Shown: positions 1-8,654 of the stretch, piece after piece
How the letters are laid out: the number at the start of each line of letters is the position of its first letter
Numbering within the stretch: the stretch's first letter is position 1
Assembly: GCA_963740945.1 (NCBI GenBank)
Contig: CAVUGE010000018.1
Coordinates: 1-64,000, forward strand
Direction: 5' to 3'
Origin: CAVQBP01 sp963740945
Lineage (GTDB): Bacteria > Bacteroidota > Ignavibacteria > Ignavibacteriales > Ignavibacteriaceae
Length of the DNA: 64,000 nt
Notes under the pieces: model-generated
Database searches by the model: none
What the model saw: the letters and a program-made list of their open reading frames with translations, nothing else
Told to the model about the DNA's origin: nothing
Made by a program: the position numbers and the translations under genes

Positions 1-651
1 AAAGAAGGGAACTGGATACTGGACCCTTTTATGGGAACAGGGAGCTCTTTAATAGCAGCAGCTGACCTAAATAGAAATTGTGTTGGGATCGAACTATCTA
101 AAGAATATTTTTTAACTACTAAAAAAAGAATAAAAACCTCTGCAGCTAATCAAATTATTCCAATAAATGGTTCCTCTATACATTTAAAAAAATTACTAAA
201 AGAAAATCAAATAAAAAATCATTTTGACTATGTTATTACGTCTCCACCTTACTGGAATCAGCTTGAAAGAAATTCATTACGTCAAAAATTGAGAAGTGGA
301 AAAGGTTTGTCTACAAAGTATTCTGATGATAAAAATGATCTGGGTAATTTAAAAGACTATGATGAATTTATTGAAAAACAGGCAGAAATATTTGATAGTG
401 TTTATGACGTTACAAAACACAACGGCTACTTAACGATTATAACTAATAATGTTTATTATAAAAGCAGTCTGTTTCCGTTATCTTTTGATACTGCTATATC
501 TTTAACAAAAAGAAAGAATAAGAGCTGGGTATTAAAAGATGAAAAGATCTGGCTGCAGGATGATAAGCCTCTAATAGCCCTTGGGATAAATAATGCATGG
601 GTATCGAACCGGCATCATCAGTATTGCCTAATTTTTAGAAAAGAGAAGTAG
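1..651 (+). CDS. amino-DNA methyltransferase (N4-cytosine/N6-adenine type), 5' end outside window
   Basis: The reading frame is already open at base 1 and gives 217 residues before the stop. Visible residues 8-15 read DPFMGTGS, the AdoMet-binding motif I of amino-methyltransferases. About 70 residues later comes TSPPYW, the catalytic motif IV. In common beta-class enzymes the catalytic motif comes before motif I, so either this is a motif I-then-IV class or the protein holds a second catalytic copy after a beta-type core. The missing N-terminus would decide this. The target sequence and any partner nuclease cannot be told from here. An ATG at 31 cuts into motif I and is not a credible start. 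Confidence 0.85.
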   Translation, partial: KEGNWILDPFMGTGSSLIAAADLNRNCVGIELSKEYFLTTKKRIKTSAANQIIPINGSSIHLKKLLKENQIKNHFDYVITSPPYWNQLERNSLRQKLRSGKGLSTKYSDDKNDLGNLKDYDEFIEKQAEIFDSVYDVTKHNGYLTIITNNVYYKSSLFPLSFDTAISLTKRKNKSWVLKDEKIWLQDDKPLIALGINNAWVSNRHHQYCLIFRKEK

Positions 652-688
652 GGCTCAATTCATTATTTAATAAATTAATGAAAAATAT

Positions 689-720
689 TTTGTACCTTTT
701 TACTTTTACCTTTATACTTG
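689..720 (+). promoter_or_regulatory. putative promoter of xseA, Bacteroidota-like
   Basis: TTTG at 689-692, 20 bases, then TATACTTG at 713-720, close to the TAnnTTTG -7 box of Bacteroidota. The -7 box ends only four bases before the xseA ATG at 725, so a transcript from here would be almost leaderless. The spacing equals that of the stronger candidates before rplU and tetR. Weakest of the four promoters listed. Confidence 0.4.
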
Positions 721-724
721 TAAA

Positions 725-1900
725 ATGATTTTAACTGTTTCGGAAATTACTCAGGAAATAAAACATTCTCTTGAAAATCAATTTTCTCAGATATCTGTAC
801 TGGGAGAGATATCAGGATTTAAATCCCATGTTTCCGGGCACTGGTATTTCAATTTGAAAGATTCTAACGCTTTAATATGCTGCACAATGTGGAGAGGATT
901 TAATAATTATGTTTTCTTTACTCCCCAGGACGGAATGAATGTAATCGTAAATGGGAAAATTTCCGTTTATCCGCCAAGGGGGAATTATCAGATTGATGTC
1001 AGATCAATGAAACCTGCAGGCGTTGGTGAACTTCAAGCAGCTTTTGAAGCATTAAAACAGAAACTAACAGCCGAAGGATTGTTTGATAAAAAATTAAAAA
1101 AGCAAATTCCAATTATTCCTCGAAAAATTGGAATTGTTACTGCTATTGACGGTGCCGCATTACAGGATATGATTAATATCGCTAAAAGAAGATTCCCTTT
1201 GGTAGAACTGGTGATTGCACCGGCAAGTGTTCAAGGCGCAGGGGCAGCCGGAGAAATTGTTAATAGCATCAGACAACTCAATGAAATTGAAGATATAGAT
1301 GTCATAATTTTAGCAAGAGGGGGTGGTTCGATTGAAGACCTGTGGGCTTTTAATGAAGAAATTGTAGCAAGAGAAATCTTTAATTCAAAGATTCCTATAG
1401 TAACAGGCATCGGACATGAGGTTGACTTTACAATTGCTGATTTTGCTGCAGACTTACGGGCCCCTACTCCTTCTGCTGCGATAGAAATCACTACTCCCAG
1501 CAAGGAAGATTTCACTGCTTTTATAAATAAATTTTTAAATGAGACATCCAGACGAACTGATTTTATTATTGGAAAACTCAGAACATATATTTATCACAAC
1601 CTGAATTCATACGGCTTTAGAGTTCCAATGGATCTGATTAGAAGAAAATCACAACAGGTTGATAATTTAATTTATAAACTAATTAAAAATATTGAACATA
1701 AATTTCTAGCAAATAAAAATAAAATTGAAATTTTATCCCGGATGATTGAATCGCATGATATAAGCAGGCTGCTTAAAAAAGGATTTGTACTTGTTAAACA
1801 GAATTCAAAATATATCACCAGAAAAAGTTCATTTAATGAAGATAAGGAGACTATTTTGCGGTTTTATGATGATGAAATTTTGCTTAAAAAAAGAGAATAA
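725..1900 (+). CDS. xseA: exodeoxyribonuclease VII large subunit
   Basis: Large subunit of exonuclease VII, which degrades single-stranded DNA into oligonucleotides with the small subunit XseB. The 391 residues begin with an OB-fold nucleic-acid-binding domain (about 1-100), then the catalytic core with the conserved stretches ARGGGSIEDLWAFNEE and GIGHEVDFTIADFAAD. The C-terminal coiled-coil part is shorter than in Escherichia coli (about 456 residues in total). xseB follows after 56 bases, so the two subunits are probably made together. The ATG at 725 puts the OB fold directly at the N-terminus and fits the family. Confidence 0.96.
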   Translation: MILTVSEITQEIKHSLENQFSQISVLGEISGFKSHVSGHWYFNLKDSNALICCTMWRGFNNYVFFTPQDGMNVIVNGKISVYPPRGNYQIDVRSMKPAGVGELQAAFEALKQKLTAEGLFDKKLKKQIPIIPRKIGIVTAIDGAALQDMINIAKRRFPLVELVIAPASVQGAGAAGEIVNSIRQLNEIEDIDVIILARGGGSIEDLWAFNEEIVAREIFNSKIPIVTGIGHEVDFTIADFAADLRAPTPSAAIEITTPSKEDFTAFINKFLNETSRRTDFIIGKLRTYIYHNLNSYGFRVPMDLIRRKSQQVDNLIYKLIKNIEHKFLANKNKIEILSRMIESHDISRLLKKGFVLVKQNSKYITRKSSFNEDKETILRFYDDEILLKKRE

Positions 1901-1956
1901 TTTCCTTCAAAAATACTTGATTTTTTTATATTTTAGCTGAATAAGTAATATTGATT

Positions 1957-2196
1957 ATGTCTAGTAAAAAAAACAATAATTCTTTTGAAATTGATATCCT
2001 TAGATTAGAAGAAATCTCCTCATTATTGGAAAAGGATAATATTGGGTTGGAGGAAGCAATTTTGCTTTTTGAAGAAGGGGTATTAATATCCAGGAATTGT
2101 TTGACAGTATTAAACAATGCCGAGTTGAAAATTACTGAACTGAAAAAGAAGATTAGCAGTATGACGATGAAGGACGAAGATTTATTCGAACAATAA
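1957..2196 (+). CDS. xseB: exodeoxyribonuclease VII small subunit
   Basis: Short acidic, helical protein of 79 residues, the right size for XseB. The pattern LEEISSLLEKDNIGLEEAI with a following LFEEGV is the hallmark of the family (E-x-LEEIV-x-x-LE...SLEEAL-x-LFEEG). It binds the large subunit to form the active nuclease. A TTG six bases upstream (1951) is in frame, but the ATG at 1957 is preferred. It sits between xseA and dxs, an order seen in many bacteria. Confidence 0.92.
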   Translation: MSSKKNNNSFEIDILRLEEISSLLEKDNIGLEEAILLFEEGVLISRNCLTVLNNAELKITELKKKISSMTMKDEDLFEQ

Positions 2197-2225
2197 CCAG
2201 CAAATGATAGGAGTTCTGTTTTAAC

Positions 2226-4145
2226 ATGGCTGAAGAAGAGAAATATAAGGTACTTTCAAAAGTCAATTATCCTGGCGATATCAAAAATTTTGATATTCCA
2301 CAATTAAAAATTTTATGTTCGGATATTAGAGAGTACTTAATTGATGTTATATCCGAAATAGGCGGGCATTTCGGCGGTGGTCTTGGCGCCGTAGAACTGA
2401 CAGTAGCAATACACAAAGTATTTAATACACCGAATGATTTAGTAGTCTGGGATACAGGTCATCAAGCCTATCCCCACAAAATATTAACAGGACGGAAAGA
2501 GGCTCTAAAAAGGATTAGGAAACTCGATGGTATTAGCGGATTCTTAAAAAGATCTGAAAGTGAATATGATACTTTCGGTGCCGGGCATGCTTCAACTTCT
2601 ATTTCAGCTGCGTTAGGGATGGCTTATGCAAGAGATATTTATCATGATGATAAAAAGATAATTGCCGTAATCGGGGATGGCGCTATGACAGGCGGGATGG
2701 CTTATGAGGCTATGAATAATTCAGGTATATTAAAATCAAATATAATCGTAGTATTAAATGATAATAATATGTCAATAGCTCCAAATGTGTGGCAGATTTC
2801 AAATTATTTCACTGAAATGATCGCACATCCTGATTACAATAAATTTAAAGGCCAGATCTGGGATTTAACCGGTAAACTTGACCAATTCGGTGATAGATTG
2901 AGAAAAATTGCCGTTCGATTAGAAAATGGAATAAAAGCTGTTGTGACGCCGGGAATGCTTTTCGAAGCATTGGGATTCAGATACTTTGGTCCTGTAAATG
3001 GGCACAATCTGCATCAATTGATAAAAATATTTGAACAGGTAAAAAATTTAAGCGGCCCTATTCTGGTTCATGCAATTACACAAAAAGGTAAAGGTTACGA
3101 ACCTGCAGAAGGGGACAAACAAAAGCTTCATGCTTCAATCCCTTTTGATAAGTTAACTGGAAAAGCTTTCAAAAAAGCCGATGGTCCTCCATCTTATACA
3201 AAAATATTCGGCAATGCTTTAACCGAAATTGTTAAAGATAATCCTCAGGTAGTCGGTATAACTGGTGCAATGCCAGATGGTACGGGTCTGGATATTCTTC
3301 AAAAGAATTTTCCACATAATTATATTGATGTAGGTATTGCTGAAGAACATGCTGTAACTTTTGCAGCAGGATTGGCTACTCAGGGAGTAATTCCTGTAGT
3401 TGCAATTTATTCTACATTCCTCCAGAGAGGTTTTGACCAAATTGTTCATGATGTCGGAATACAAAACCTTCATGTTGTTTTTGTTCTTGATAGAGCAGGA
3501 CTTGTAGGTTCGGATGGACCAACTCATCACGGGTCATTTGATTTAACTTATTTAAGGCTTATACCTGGGATGGTTATTATGGCTCCTAAGGATGAATCTG
3601 AGTTAAGAGACATGCTTTATACTGCTGTAAATTATAAAAGTGGTCCTGTTGCCCTTAGATATCCACGTGGGTCTGCACTTGGAATTAAATTAAAAGAGGG
3701 TTTCGATACAATTGAAATTGGTAAAGCAGAATGTATTGAGAGTGGAAATGATGTTGCACTGCTTGCAGTTGGTTCTATGGTAAATTATTCTATTAAAGCT
3801 GCAAAGCTTCTTCATGAAGAGGGTATTCATCCCGAAATTATAAATATGAGATTTGTAAAACCATTAGATACAGCTATACTTGATGATATCGCTGTCAGGC
3901 ATCATAAAATTGTTACTCTCGAAGAAAATACTTTAATCGGTGGATTCGGATCTGCTGTTATTGAATATTTGAATGAAAAAAATTATAAAAATGATATTCT
4001 CAGAATAGGAATACCCGATAAATTTATTAATCATGGTACTCAAAGCGAACTTCATCATATATTGGAAATTGATCCTGAAGGAATAGCTAAAAAAGTCAAG
4101 GCTTTTTGTAAAAATCAAAGCATCAAACAAAAGGTCGCTGTTTAA
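2226..4145 (+). CDS. dxs: 1-deoxy-D-xylulose-5-phosphate synthase
   Basis: Thiamine-diphosphate enzyme that joins pyruvate and glyceraldehyde 3-phosphate to make 1-deoxyxylulose 5-phosphate, the entry step of the MEP isoprenoid pathway. At 639 residues it has full family length. Visible hallmarks are GDGAMTGGMAYEAMNN (thiamine diphosphate/magnesium site), DTGHQAYPHKILTGR near the N-terminus, IAEEHAVTFAAGLA in the pyrimidine-binding domain, and the DRAGLVGSDGPTHHG block. Its stop overlaps the start of the next gene by one base (TAATG), suggesting translational coupling. Confidence 0.97.
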   Translation: MAEEEKYKVLSKVNYPGDIKNFDIPQLKILCSDIREYLIDVISEIGGHFGGGLGAVELTVAIHKVFNTPNDLVVWDTGHQAYPHKILTGRKEALKRIRKLDGISGFLKRSESEYDTFGAGHASTSISAALGMAYARDIYHDDKKIIAVIGDGAMTGGMAYEAMNNSGILKSNIIVVLNDNNMSIAPNVWQISNYFTEMIAHPDYNKFKGQIWDLTGKLDQFGDRLRKIAVRLENGIKAVVTPGMLFEALGFRYFGPVNGHNLHQLIKIFEQVKNLSGPILVHAITQKGKGYEPAEGDKQKLHASIPFDKLTGKAFKKADGPPSYTKIFGNALTEIVKDNPQVVGITGAMPDGTGLDILQKNFPHNYIDVGIAEEHAVTFAAGLATQGVIPVVAIYSTFLQRGFDQIVHDVGIQNLHVVFVLDRAGLVGSDGPTHHGSFDLTYLRLIPGMVIMAPKDESELRDMLYTAVNYKSGPVALRYPRGSALGIKLKEGFDTIEIGKAECIESGNDVALLAVGSMVNYSIKAAKLLHEEGIHPEIINMRFVKPLDTAILDDIAVRHHKIVTLEENTLIGGFGSAVIEYLNEKNYKNDILRIGIPDKFINHGTQSELHHILEIDPEGIAKKVKAFCKNQSIKQKVAV

Positions 4146-5146
4146 TGGAGAAAACTAAAATAGGGATAATCGGACTTGGAACAATCGCTCAATTAGTACA
4201 CCTTCCTAATTTTGCTAAAATTAATAATGCTGTTGTTACTGCTGTTGCTGAAATAAGAAAAAGCAGATTAACCACGATTGCCGATAAGTTTAATATAAAA
4301 GAAAAATATACTGATTATCATGAAATGCTGGAAAAAAGTGATACAGATGCTGTTATTATTGCAACACCCACTAGTTCACATAAAGATGTTGCCATTGATT
4401 GTCTAAAAGCCAAAAAGGATATATTAATTGAAAAACCTCTTGCCCGGACATATAATGAAGTTAAACAAGTTATAAGTACGGCAAAAAGATATAAAAAGAA
4501 GGTCATGGTCGGTATGAATCTACGATTTCGTCCCGATGCAATGCTTTTAAAAAGTATCCTTTCTTCTGGTGAAATCGGCGAACCTTTTTATATTAAATGT
4601 GGATGGATCAGGAGACCAAGCAACAGCGAGAAATGGTTTACTAAGAAAGAGGAATCCGGCGGAGGCGTTATAATAGATTTAGGCATCCTATTGCTTGATC
4701 TATCTCTTTGGCTGCTTGACTTCCCTGCTATTGAAACTGTGACAACACAGAATTTTAATCAGTTTACTAAAAATGTTGAAGATACATCTGTAAGTCTTTT
4801 AAGGTGTAAGAATTCTTCTCTCATTAGTCTTGAATCAAGCTGGTCTTTGCCTGTTGAGAAAGATACTTTCTATTTAAACATCCATGGAAAGAAAGGATTT
4901 GCTTCGCTTAATCCATTTAGAGTTTTCAAAAAAACTGGGGAGCAGATAATTGATCTTACTCCTTCGCAGAAGGAAAATCCGTTAAGTTTATTCAAAAAAT
5001 CATACGAAAACGAATTAAAAAATTTTTTAGGCGCGGTAAGAGGGCTCAATCCCGTATTCTCTTCCGGTGAAGAAGCTCTTTTAAGAATGAAGATTTTAGA
5101 AGGCATGTATAACTCTTCAATTCGTAAAGTAGAAGTAAAACCTTAG
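4145..5146 (+). CDS. Gfo/Idh/MocA-family NAD(P)-dependent oxidoreductase
   Basis: 333-residue sugar or cyclitol dehydrogenase-type protein. The N-terminal Rossmann fold shows GIIGLGTIAQLVHLPNF (nucleotide loop) and the catalytic-lysine motif EKPLA. The C-terminal alpha/beta domain is of the GFO_IDH_MocA type. The substrate cannot be read from sequence. It starts on the last base of the dxs stop codon and is followed after 14 bases by the response regulator, so it lies inside the same run of genes without an obvious functional tie to either. Confidence 0.88.
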   Translation: MEKTKIGIIGLGTIAQLVHLPNFAKINNAVVTAVAEIRKSRLTTIADKFNIKEKYTDYHEMLEKSDTDAVIIATPTSSHKDVAIDCLKAKKDILIEKPLARTYNEVKQVISTAKRYKKKVMVGMNLRFRPDAMLLKSILSSGEIGEPFYIKCGWIRRPSNSEKWFTKKEESGGGVIIDLGILLLDLSLWLLDFPAIETVTTQNFNQFTKNVEDTSVSLLRCKNSSLISLESSWSLPVEKDTFYLNIHGKKGFASLNPFRVFKKTGEQIIDLTPSQKENPLSLFKKSYENELKNFLGAVRGLNPVFSSGEEALLRMKILEGMYNSSIRKVEVKP

Positions 5147-5160
5147 TAATTTATAATAAA

Positions 5161-5847
5161 ATGAAAACCAAAATTCTATTAGTCGACGATGAACCTGATA
5201 TAGTTGAATTTCTTGAATATAATTTATCACAGGAAGGATTTGATGTAATTAAAGCCTATGATGGAATTGAGGCGCTGAAAAAAATAACTGAAAAACCTGA
5301 TTTGATATTACTGGATATAATGATGCCTAAGCTTGATGGTTATGAAGTCTGTAAAAGAATAAGGAATATGAAAGGCTATGAAAAAATTCCGGTAGTATTT
5401 TTAACTGCAAAATCAGGCGAAGTTGATGAAATTTTAGGTCTTGAATTAGGGGCTAATGATTATATTCAAAAACCTATTTCACCTAAAAAACTTGTTGCAC
5501 GCGTTAAATCGAATTTAAGGAAAACTGATTCCGATCATAATACAAAACCAAATAAAATTACGATCGGTCCTTTAGTTATTGACAGAGAAAAATATGTTAT
5601 TTATCTGGATGGAAATGAGAAAGTTTTTCCCAAAAAAGAATTTGAAGTCTTATACTATCTTGCTAATAATCCCGGAAAAGTATTCAGCAGGGAAATTTTA
5701 TTAAAAGATGTTTGGGGAAACGATGTCTATGTAGTTGATAGAACAATTGATGTCCATATTAGAAAGATCAGAGAAAAGCTTCAAAATTATTCCGACCTTA
5801 TTGAAACTATAAAAGGCGTAGGATATAGATTTAAAAGTGTGGAATGA
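5161..5847 (+). CDS. OmpR/PhoB-family DNA-binding response regulator
   Basis: 228 residues. The receiver domain (1-120) has the acidic pair in VDDEPD, phospho-acceptor Asp52 in LLDIMMP, Thr82 in FLTAK and Lys104 in YIQKP. The C-terminal winged helix (about 130-226) ends in the typical TIDVHIRKIREKL and ETIKGVGYRF. The downstream histidine kinase gene overlaps it by 11 bases, so this is a cognate pair. The architecture matches PhoB/PhoP regulators; the stimulus is unknown. Confidence 0.93.
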   Translation: MKTKILLVDDEPDIVEFLEYNLSQEGFDVIKAYDGIEALKKITEKPDLILLDIMMPKLDGYEVCKRIRNMKGYEKIPVVFLTAKSGEVDEILGLELGANDYIQKPISPKKLVARVKSNLRKTDSDHNTKPNKITIGPLVIDREKYVIYLDGNEKVFPKKEFEVLYYLANNPGKVFSREILLKDVWGNDVYVVDRTIDVHIRKIREKLQNYSDLIETIKGVGYRFKSVE

Positions 5848-6865
5848 AATTAAATCAAATTTTTCTTCTGCCCGTGTTTATCTAAAAGAATATTTTCTCT
5901 TCTATATTTCTTTTCTCCTCCTGGTTTATATAATCTTTGGTGAATCTGGAAACATCTTCCTTTTTATCATTCTTTCATTTCTTTTTAGTCTCATTTTTAT
6001 AAACTTCATCGGAAGAAAAAGGCTTAAAGAATTAAATAATATTAAAAATATAATATTTAAAATCCGAACAAATTACTCAACAAAATCTGAGGAAATAAAA
6101 CTTTCTAATAATCTTCGGAGTGTAGAGGAAGAAATTCAAAAAATGTTTGAGAAAATGAAAAATGATATAAACTATCTGACGAGGCTTGAAAAGATGCGGA
6201 CCGAATTTTTAGCAAATGTTTCACATGAACTCCGGACTCCGATTTTTGCAATCCAGGGATATGTAGAAACACTTCTAGATGGTGCAATCAATGATAATAA
6301 AGTTAATAAATATTTTCTGGAGAAGGCAAATCAGCATACTATAAACCTGAGCAATTTATTAAATGATCTTATTGATATTTCTATGATTGAATCGGGTGAA
6401 ATGCGCATGAGTTTCAGATATTTTAATATAAATGAATATTTAATTCCTCTAATCAAAGAACTGGAGCCCATAGCAAAAGAAAAGAACCTAGAGTTAGTTT
6501 TCATCCCAGTAAGAGAACATCTTCAGCTTTTAGGAGATAAAAATAAATTAAGGCAGGTCCTTATAAATTTGATTACAAACGCCATTAAATATACTGAACA
6601 TGGAAAAGTGGAAATTTTGGTTGAAGAAGAACAAAAATTTGGGAAAATAATAATAAAGGATACGGGAATTGGAATTCCGGAAGAAGACATTGCCAGGATT
6701 TTTGAAAGATTTTACAGGGTAGATAAAGTCCGGTCAAGGGCAGTAGGAGGGACCGGTTTAGGTTTGGCAATTGTTAAACATATTACGGAAGCACATGGTT
6801 CCGCAATTGAAGTTAAAAGTGAGATAGGAAAGGGGAGTGAATTTTCCTTTAGATTAAAGAAATAA
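5837..6865 (+). CDS. PhoR-like membrane sensor histidine kinase
   Basis: 342 residues. Two N-terminal membrane segments (about 18-34 and 38-57) are joined by a very short loop, so there is almost no periplasmic sensor domain. The HisKA domain carries the phosphorylated His130 in NVSHELRTP. The ATPase domain shows NLITNAIKYT (N box), DTGIGIPEEDI (G1) and GGTGLGLAIVK (G2). The likely start is GTG at 5837, inside the regulator gene. Without a large input domain it may sense through its membrane part or a partner, as PhoR does with phosphate transport; that is inference. Confidence 0.9.
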   Translation: MWNEIKSNFSSARVYLKEYFLFYISFLLLVYIIFGESGNIFLFIILSFLFSLIFINFIGRKRLKELNNIKNIIFKIRTNYSTKSEEIKLSNNLRSVEEEIQKMFEKMKNDINYLTRLEKMRTEFLANVSHELRTPIFAIQGYVETLLDGAINDNKVNKYFLEKANQHTINLSNLLNDLIDISMIESGEMRMSFRYFNINEYLIPLIKELEPIAKEKNLELVFIPVREHLQLLGDKNKLRQVLINLITNAIKYTEHGKVEILVEEEQKFGKIIIKDTGIGIPEEDIARIFERFYRVDKVRSRAVGGTGLGLAIVKHITEAHGSAIEVKSEIGKGSEFSFRLKK

Positions 6866-6912
6866 ATAAAGTATGCGGTAAATATTGAATAAAATAAATT
6901 TTATTTAAAGAA

Positions 6913-6943
6913 TTGACACATTATTTGTAAATCCGTAAATTTG
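6913..6943 (+). promoter_or_regulatory. promoter of rplU-rpmA
   Basis: TTGACA at 6913-6918, a 17-base spacer, then TAAATT at 6936-6941, which extends to TAAATTTG and so also fits the Bacteroidota -7 box TAnnTTTG. The rplU ATG is at 6972, with AGAGG a few bases before it. Leader of roughly 20 bases. Confidence 0.7.
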
Positions 6944-6971
6944 TTGTTCATTTTAGAAATTAGAGGTAAAA

Positions 6972-7280
6972 ATGTTTGCAGTCGTTGATATAAATGGACA
7001 GCAATTTAAGGTAATGGAAAATAAAAAGTATTATGTTCCTAAATTAGATAAGGAACCAAACTCTGAGATTTCCTTTGATAATATAATAATGTTTGGTGAT
7101 GATAAGGAAACTAAAATAGGAAATCCGACAGTAGAAGGTTTAAAGGTATCAGCTACAGTTTTGGAACACGTAAAAGATGATAAAGTGGTAGTCTTCAAAA
7201 AGAAAAGAAGAAAAGGCTATGAAAAGAAGAATGGACATAGACAGCAGTTAACCAGAATTGAAATTACTAAGATAGGATAG
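6972..7280 (+). CDS. rplU: large ribosomal subunit protein bL21
   Basis: 102-residue ribosomal protein of the 50S subunit that binds 23S rRNA. It starts MFAVVDINGQQFKV, the standard L21 opening, and ends with a lysine/arginine-rich tail containing KKKRRKGYEKKNGHRQ. AGAGG lies shortly before the ATG. rpmA follows after nine bases, the usual bL21-bL27 pair. Confidence 0.97.
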   Translation: MFAVVDINGQQFKVMENKKYYVPKLDKEPNSEISFDNIIMFGDDKETKIGNPTVEGLKVSATVLEHVKDDKVVVFKKKRRKGYEKKNGHRQQLTRIEITKIG

Positions 7281-7289
7281 GAGTTTAAA

Positions 7290-7544
7290 ATGGCTCATAA
7301 AAAAGGTCAGGGTTCATCAAGAAATGGCAGAGACAGTAATTCCCAGAGACTCGGAGTTAAAAGATTTGGCGGTGAGAATGTAGTCGCAGGGAATATATTA
7401 GTAAGACAAAGAGGTACTAAATTTCATCCGGGTAATAATGTAAAAATCGGAAGTGATGATACTCTATTTGCAGTAGCTAATGGGATAGTAAAATTCGAAA
7501 TTAGAAGAGGAAATAGAAAATTCGTTAATGTTTATCCTGCCTGA
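7290..7544 (+). CDS. rpmA: large ribosomal subunit protein bL27
   Basis: 84-residue protein of the peptidyl transferase region of the 50S subunit. MAHKKGQGSSRNGRDSNSQ is the canonical N-terminus, already starting at the mature AHKKG, so no cleaved leader of the Firmicutes type is present. RQRGTKFHPGNNVKIG is the conserved core. GGAG at the end of rplU is its ribosome-binding site. Confidence 0.97.
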   Translation: MAHKKGQGSSRNGRDSNSQRLGVKRFGGENVVAGNILVRQRGTKFHPGNNVKIGSDDTLFAVANGIVKFEIRRGNRKFVNVYPA

Positions 7545-7556
7545 TTTACATTTTAT

Positions 7557-7581
7557 AGAGACGCTCAGCCGGAGCGTCTCT
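7557..7581. terminator. hairpin between convergent rpmA and mdh
   Basis: Perfect 10-bp stem AGAGACGCTC / GAGCGTCTCT with a five-base loop, between the 3' ends of rpmA (plus) and mdh (minus). No clear T run on either side, so it may act as a 3'-end stabiliser or a weak two-way terminator. Confidence 0.65.
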
Positions 7582-7597
7582 AACTAACTTCAATTAA

Positions 7598-8563
7598 CTA
7601 AAACCCCAGATTTTCCATACTTTCAACAAGATTTTTTACTGCATTTATGGAATTATTAAATGCTGATTGCTCTTCTTCATCTAAATCAAAATCAATAACT
7701 CTTTCGACTCCGTTGGCTCCTAAAACTGCAGGAACTCCTAGATAATAACCATTAACCCCGAATTCTCCATTCAGAAAAGCACAAACCGGGAGAATTCTTT
7801 TTTCATCTCCTAAGATAGCTTCAGCCATTGCAATTGCAGATGATGCAGGTGAATAAAATGCTGATCCTGTTTTTAATAGTTTAACGACTTCACCGCCCGC
7901 CATCTTTGTCCGTTCAACCATTTTCTTCATCACCTCTTTGGCTTTAGTGCTGTCTTTATATTTTTTCTCCAGCAATTCCATAACTGGAATACCGTTAACA
8001 TTAGCATATCTGACAATTGGAACCATAGTATCTCCATGACCTCCCAATACCATTGCATTCACATCTTTAACCGAAACATCAAGCTCCCATGCTATAAATG
8101 AAGAAAATCTTGAAGAATCTAAAACCCCTGCCTGACCCAATACCCGGTTAGCCGGAAACCCGGTAACTTTTTTGAATAGTGTTACCATGGCATCCAGGGG
8201 ATTTGAAATTATTATTACAACAGCATTGGGTGCATTATCTCTAACACCTTCGGCAACAGATTTCATAATCTTTGCATTGGTTGTTAAAAGATCATCCCTG
8301 CTCATTCCGGGTTTGCGGGGAAGACCGGCAGTTATAATTACCAGATCGGCATTATTTATATCTTTATATGAGTTTGTTCCGGTAACTTTGCAGTCAATGC
8401 CGTCTATCCTCGAGCCTTCTGCAATATCAAGTGATTTGCCTTGAGGCATATCCTCGACTACATCAAACAGAACAACATCACCTAATTTTTTAGTTACAGC
8501 TAATTGTGCTAAAACTCCCCCAATTTGCCCGCCGCCTATTAAAGCTATTTTTTTTCTGGACAT
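7598..8563 (-). CDS. mdh: malate dehydrogenase
   Basis: Reversibly oxidises malate to oxaloacetate with NAD in the citric acid cycle. 321 residues of the LDH-like MDH group: GGGQIGGVLAQLA nucleotide loop, ITAGLPRKPGMSRDDLL with the substrate-binding arginines on the mobile loop, ISNPLDAMV, and the catalytic histidine in GGHGDTMVP. AGGAG sits eight bases before the ATG. It is the last gene of the minus-strand run and 91 bases downstream of gatA. Confidence 0.96.
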   Translation of the reverse strand: MSRKKIALIGGGQIGGVLAQLAVTKKLGDVVLFDVVEDMPQGKSLDIAEGSRIDGIDCKVTGTNSYKDINNADLVIITAGLPRKPGMSRDDLLTTNAKIMKSVAEGVRDNAPNAVVIIISNPLDAMVTLFKKVTGFPANRVLGQAGVLDSSRFSSFIAWELDVSVKDVNAMVLGGHGDTMVPIVRYANVNGIPVMELLEKKYKDSTKAKEVMKKMVERTKMAGGEVVKLLKTGSAFYSPASSAIAMAEAILGDEKRILPVCAFLNGEFGVNGYYLGVPAVLGANGVERVIDFDLDEEEQSAFNNSINAVKNLVESMENLGF

Positions 8564-8654
8564 AGTAAACTCCTGTTTAAGATTAGAATAACAAATTGTA
8601 ACTTAAAAATAAAGATGTGTTTTTCAATTTGCAAAGAAATAAGATTTCTTTTAT

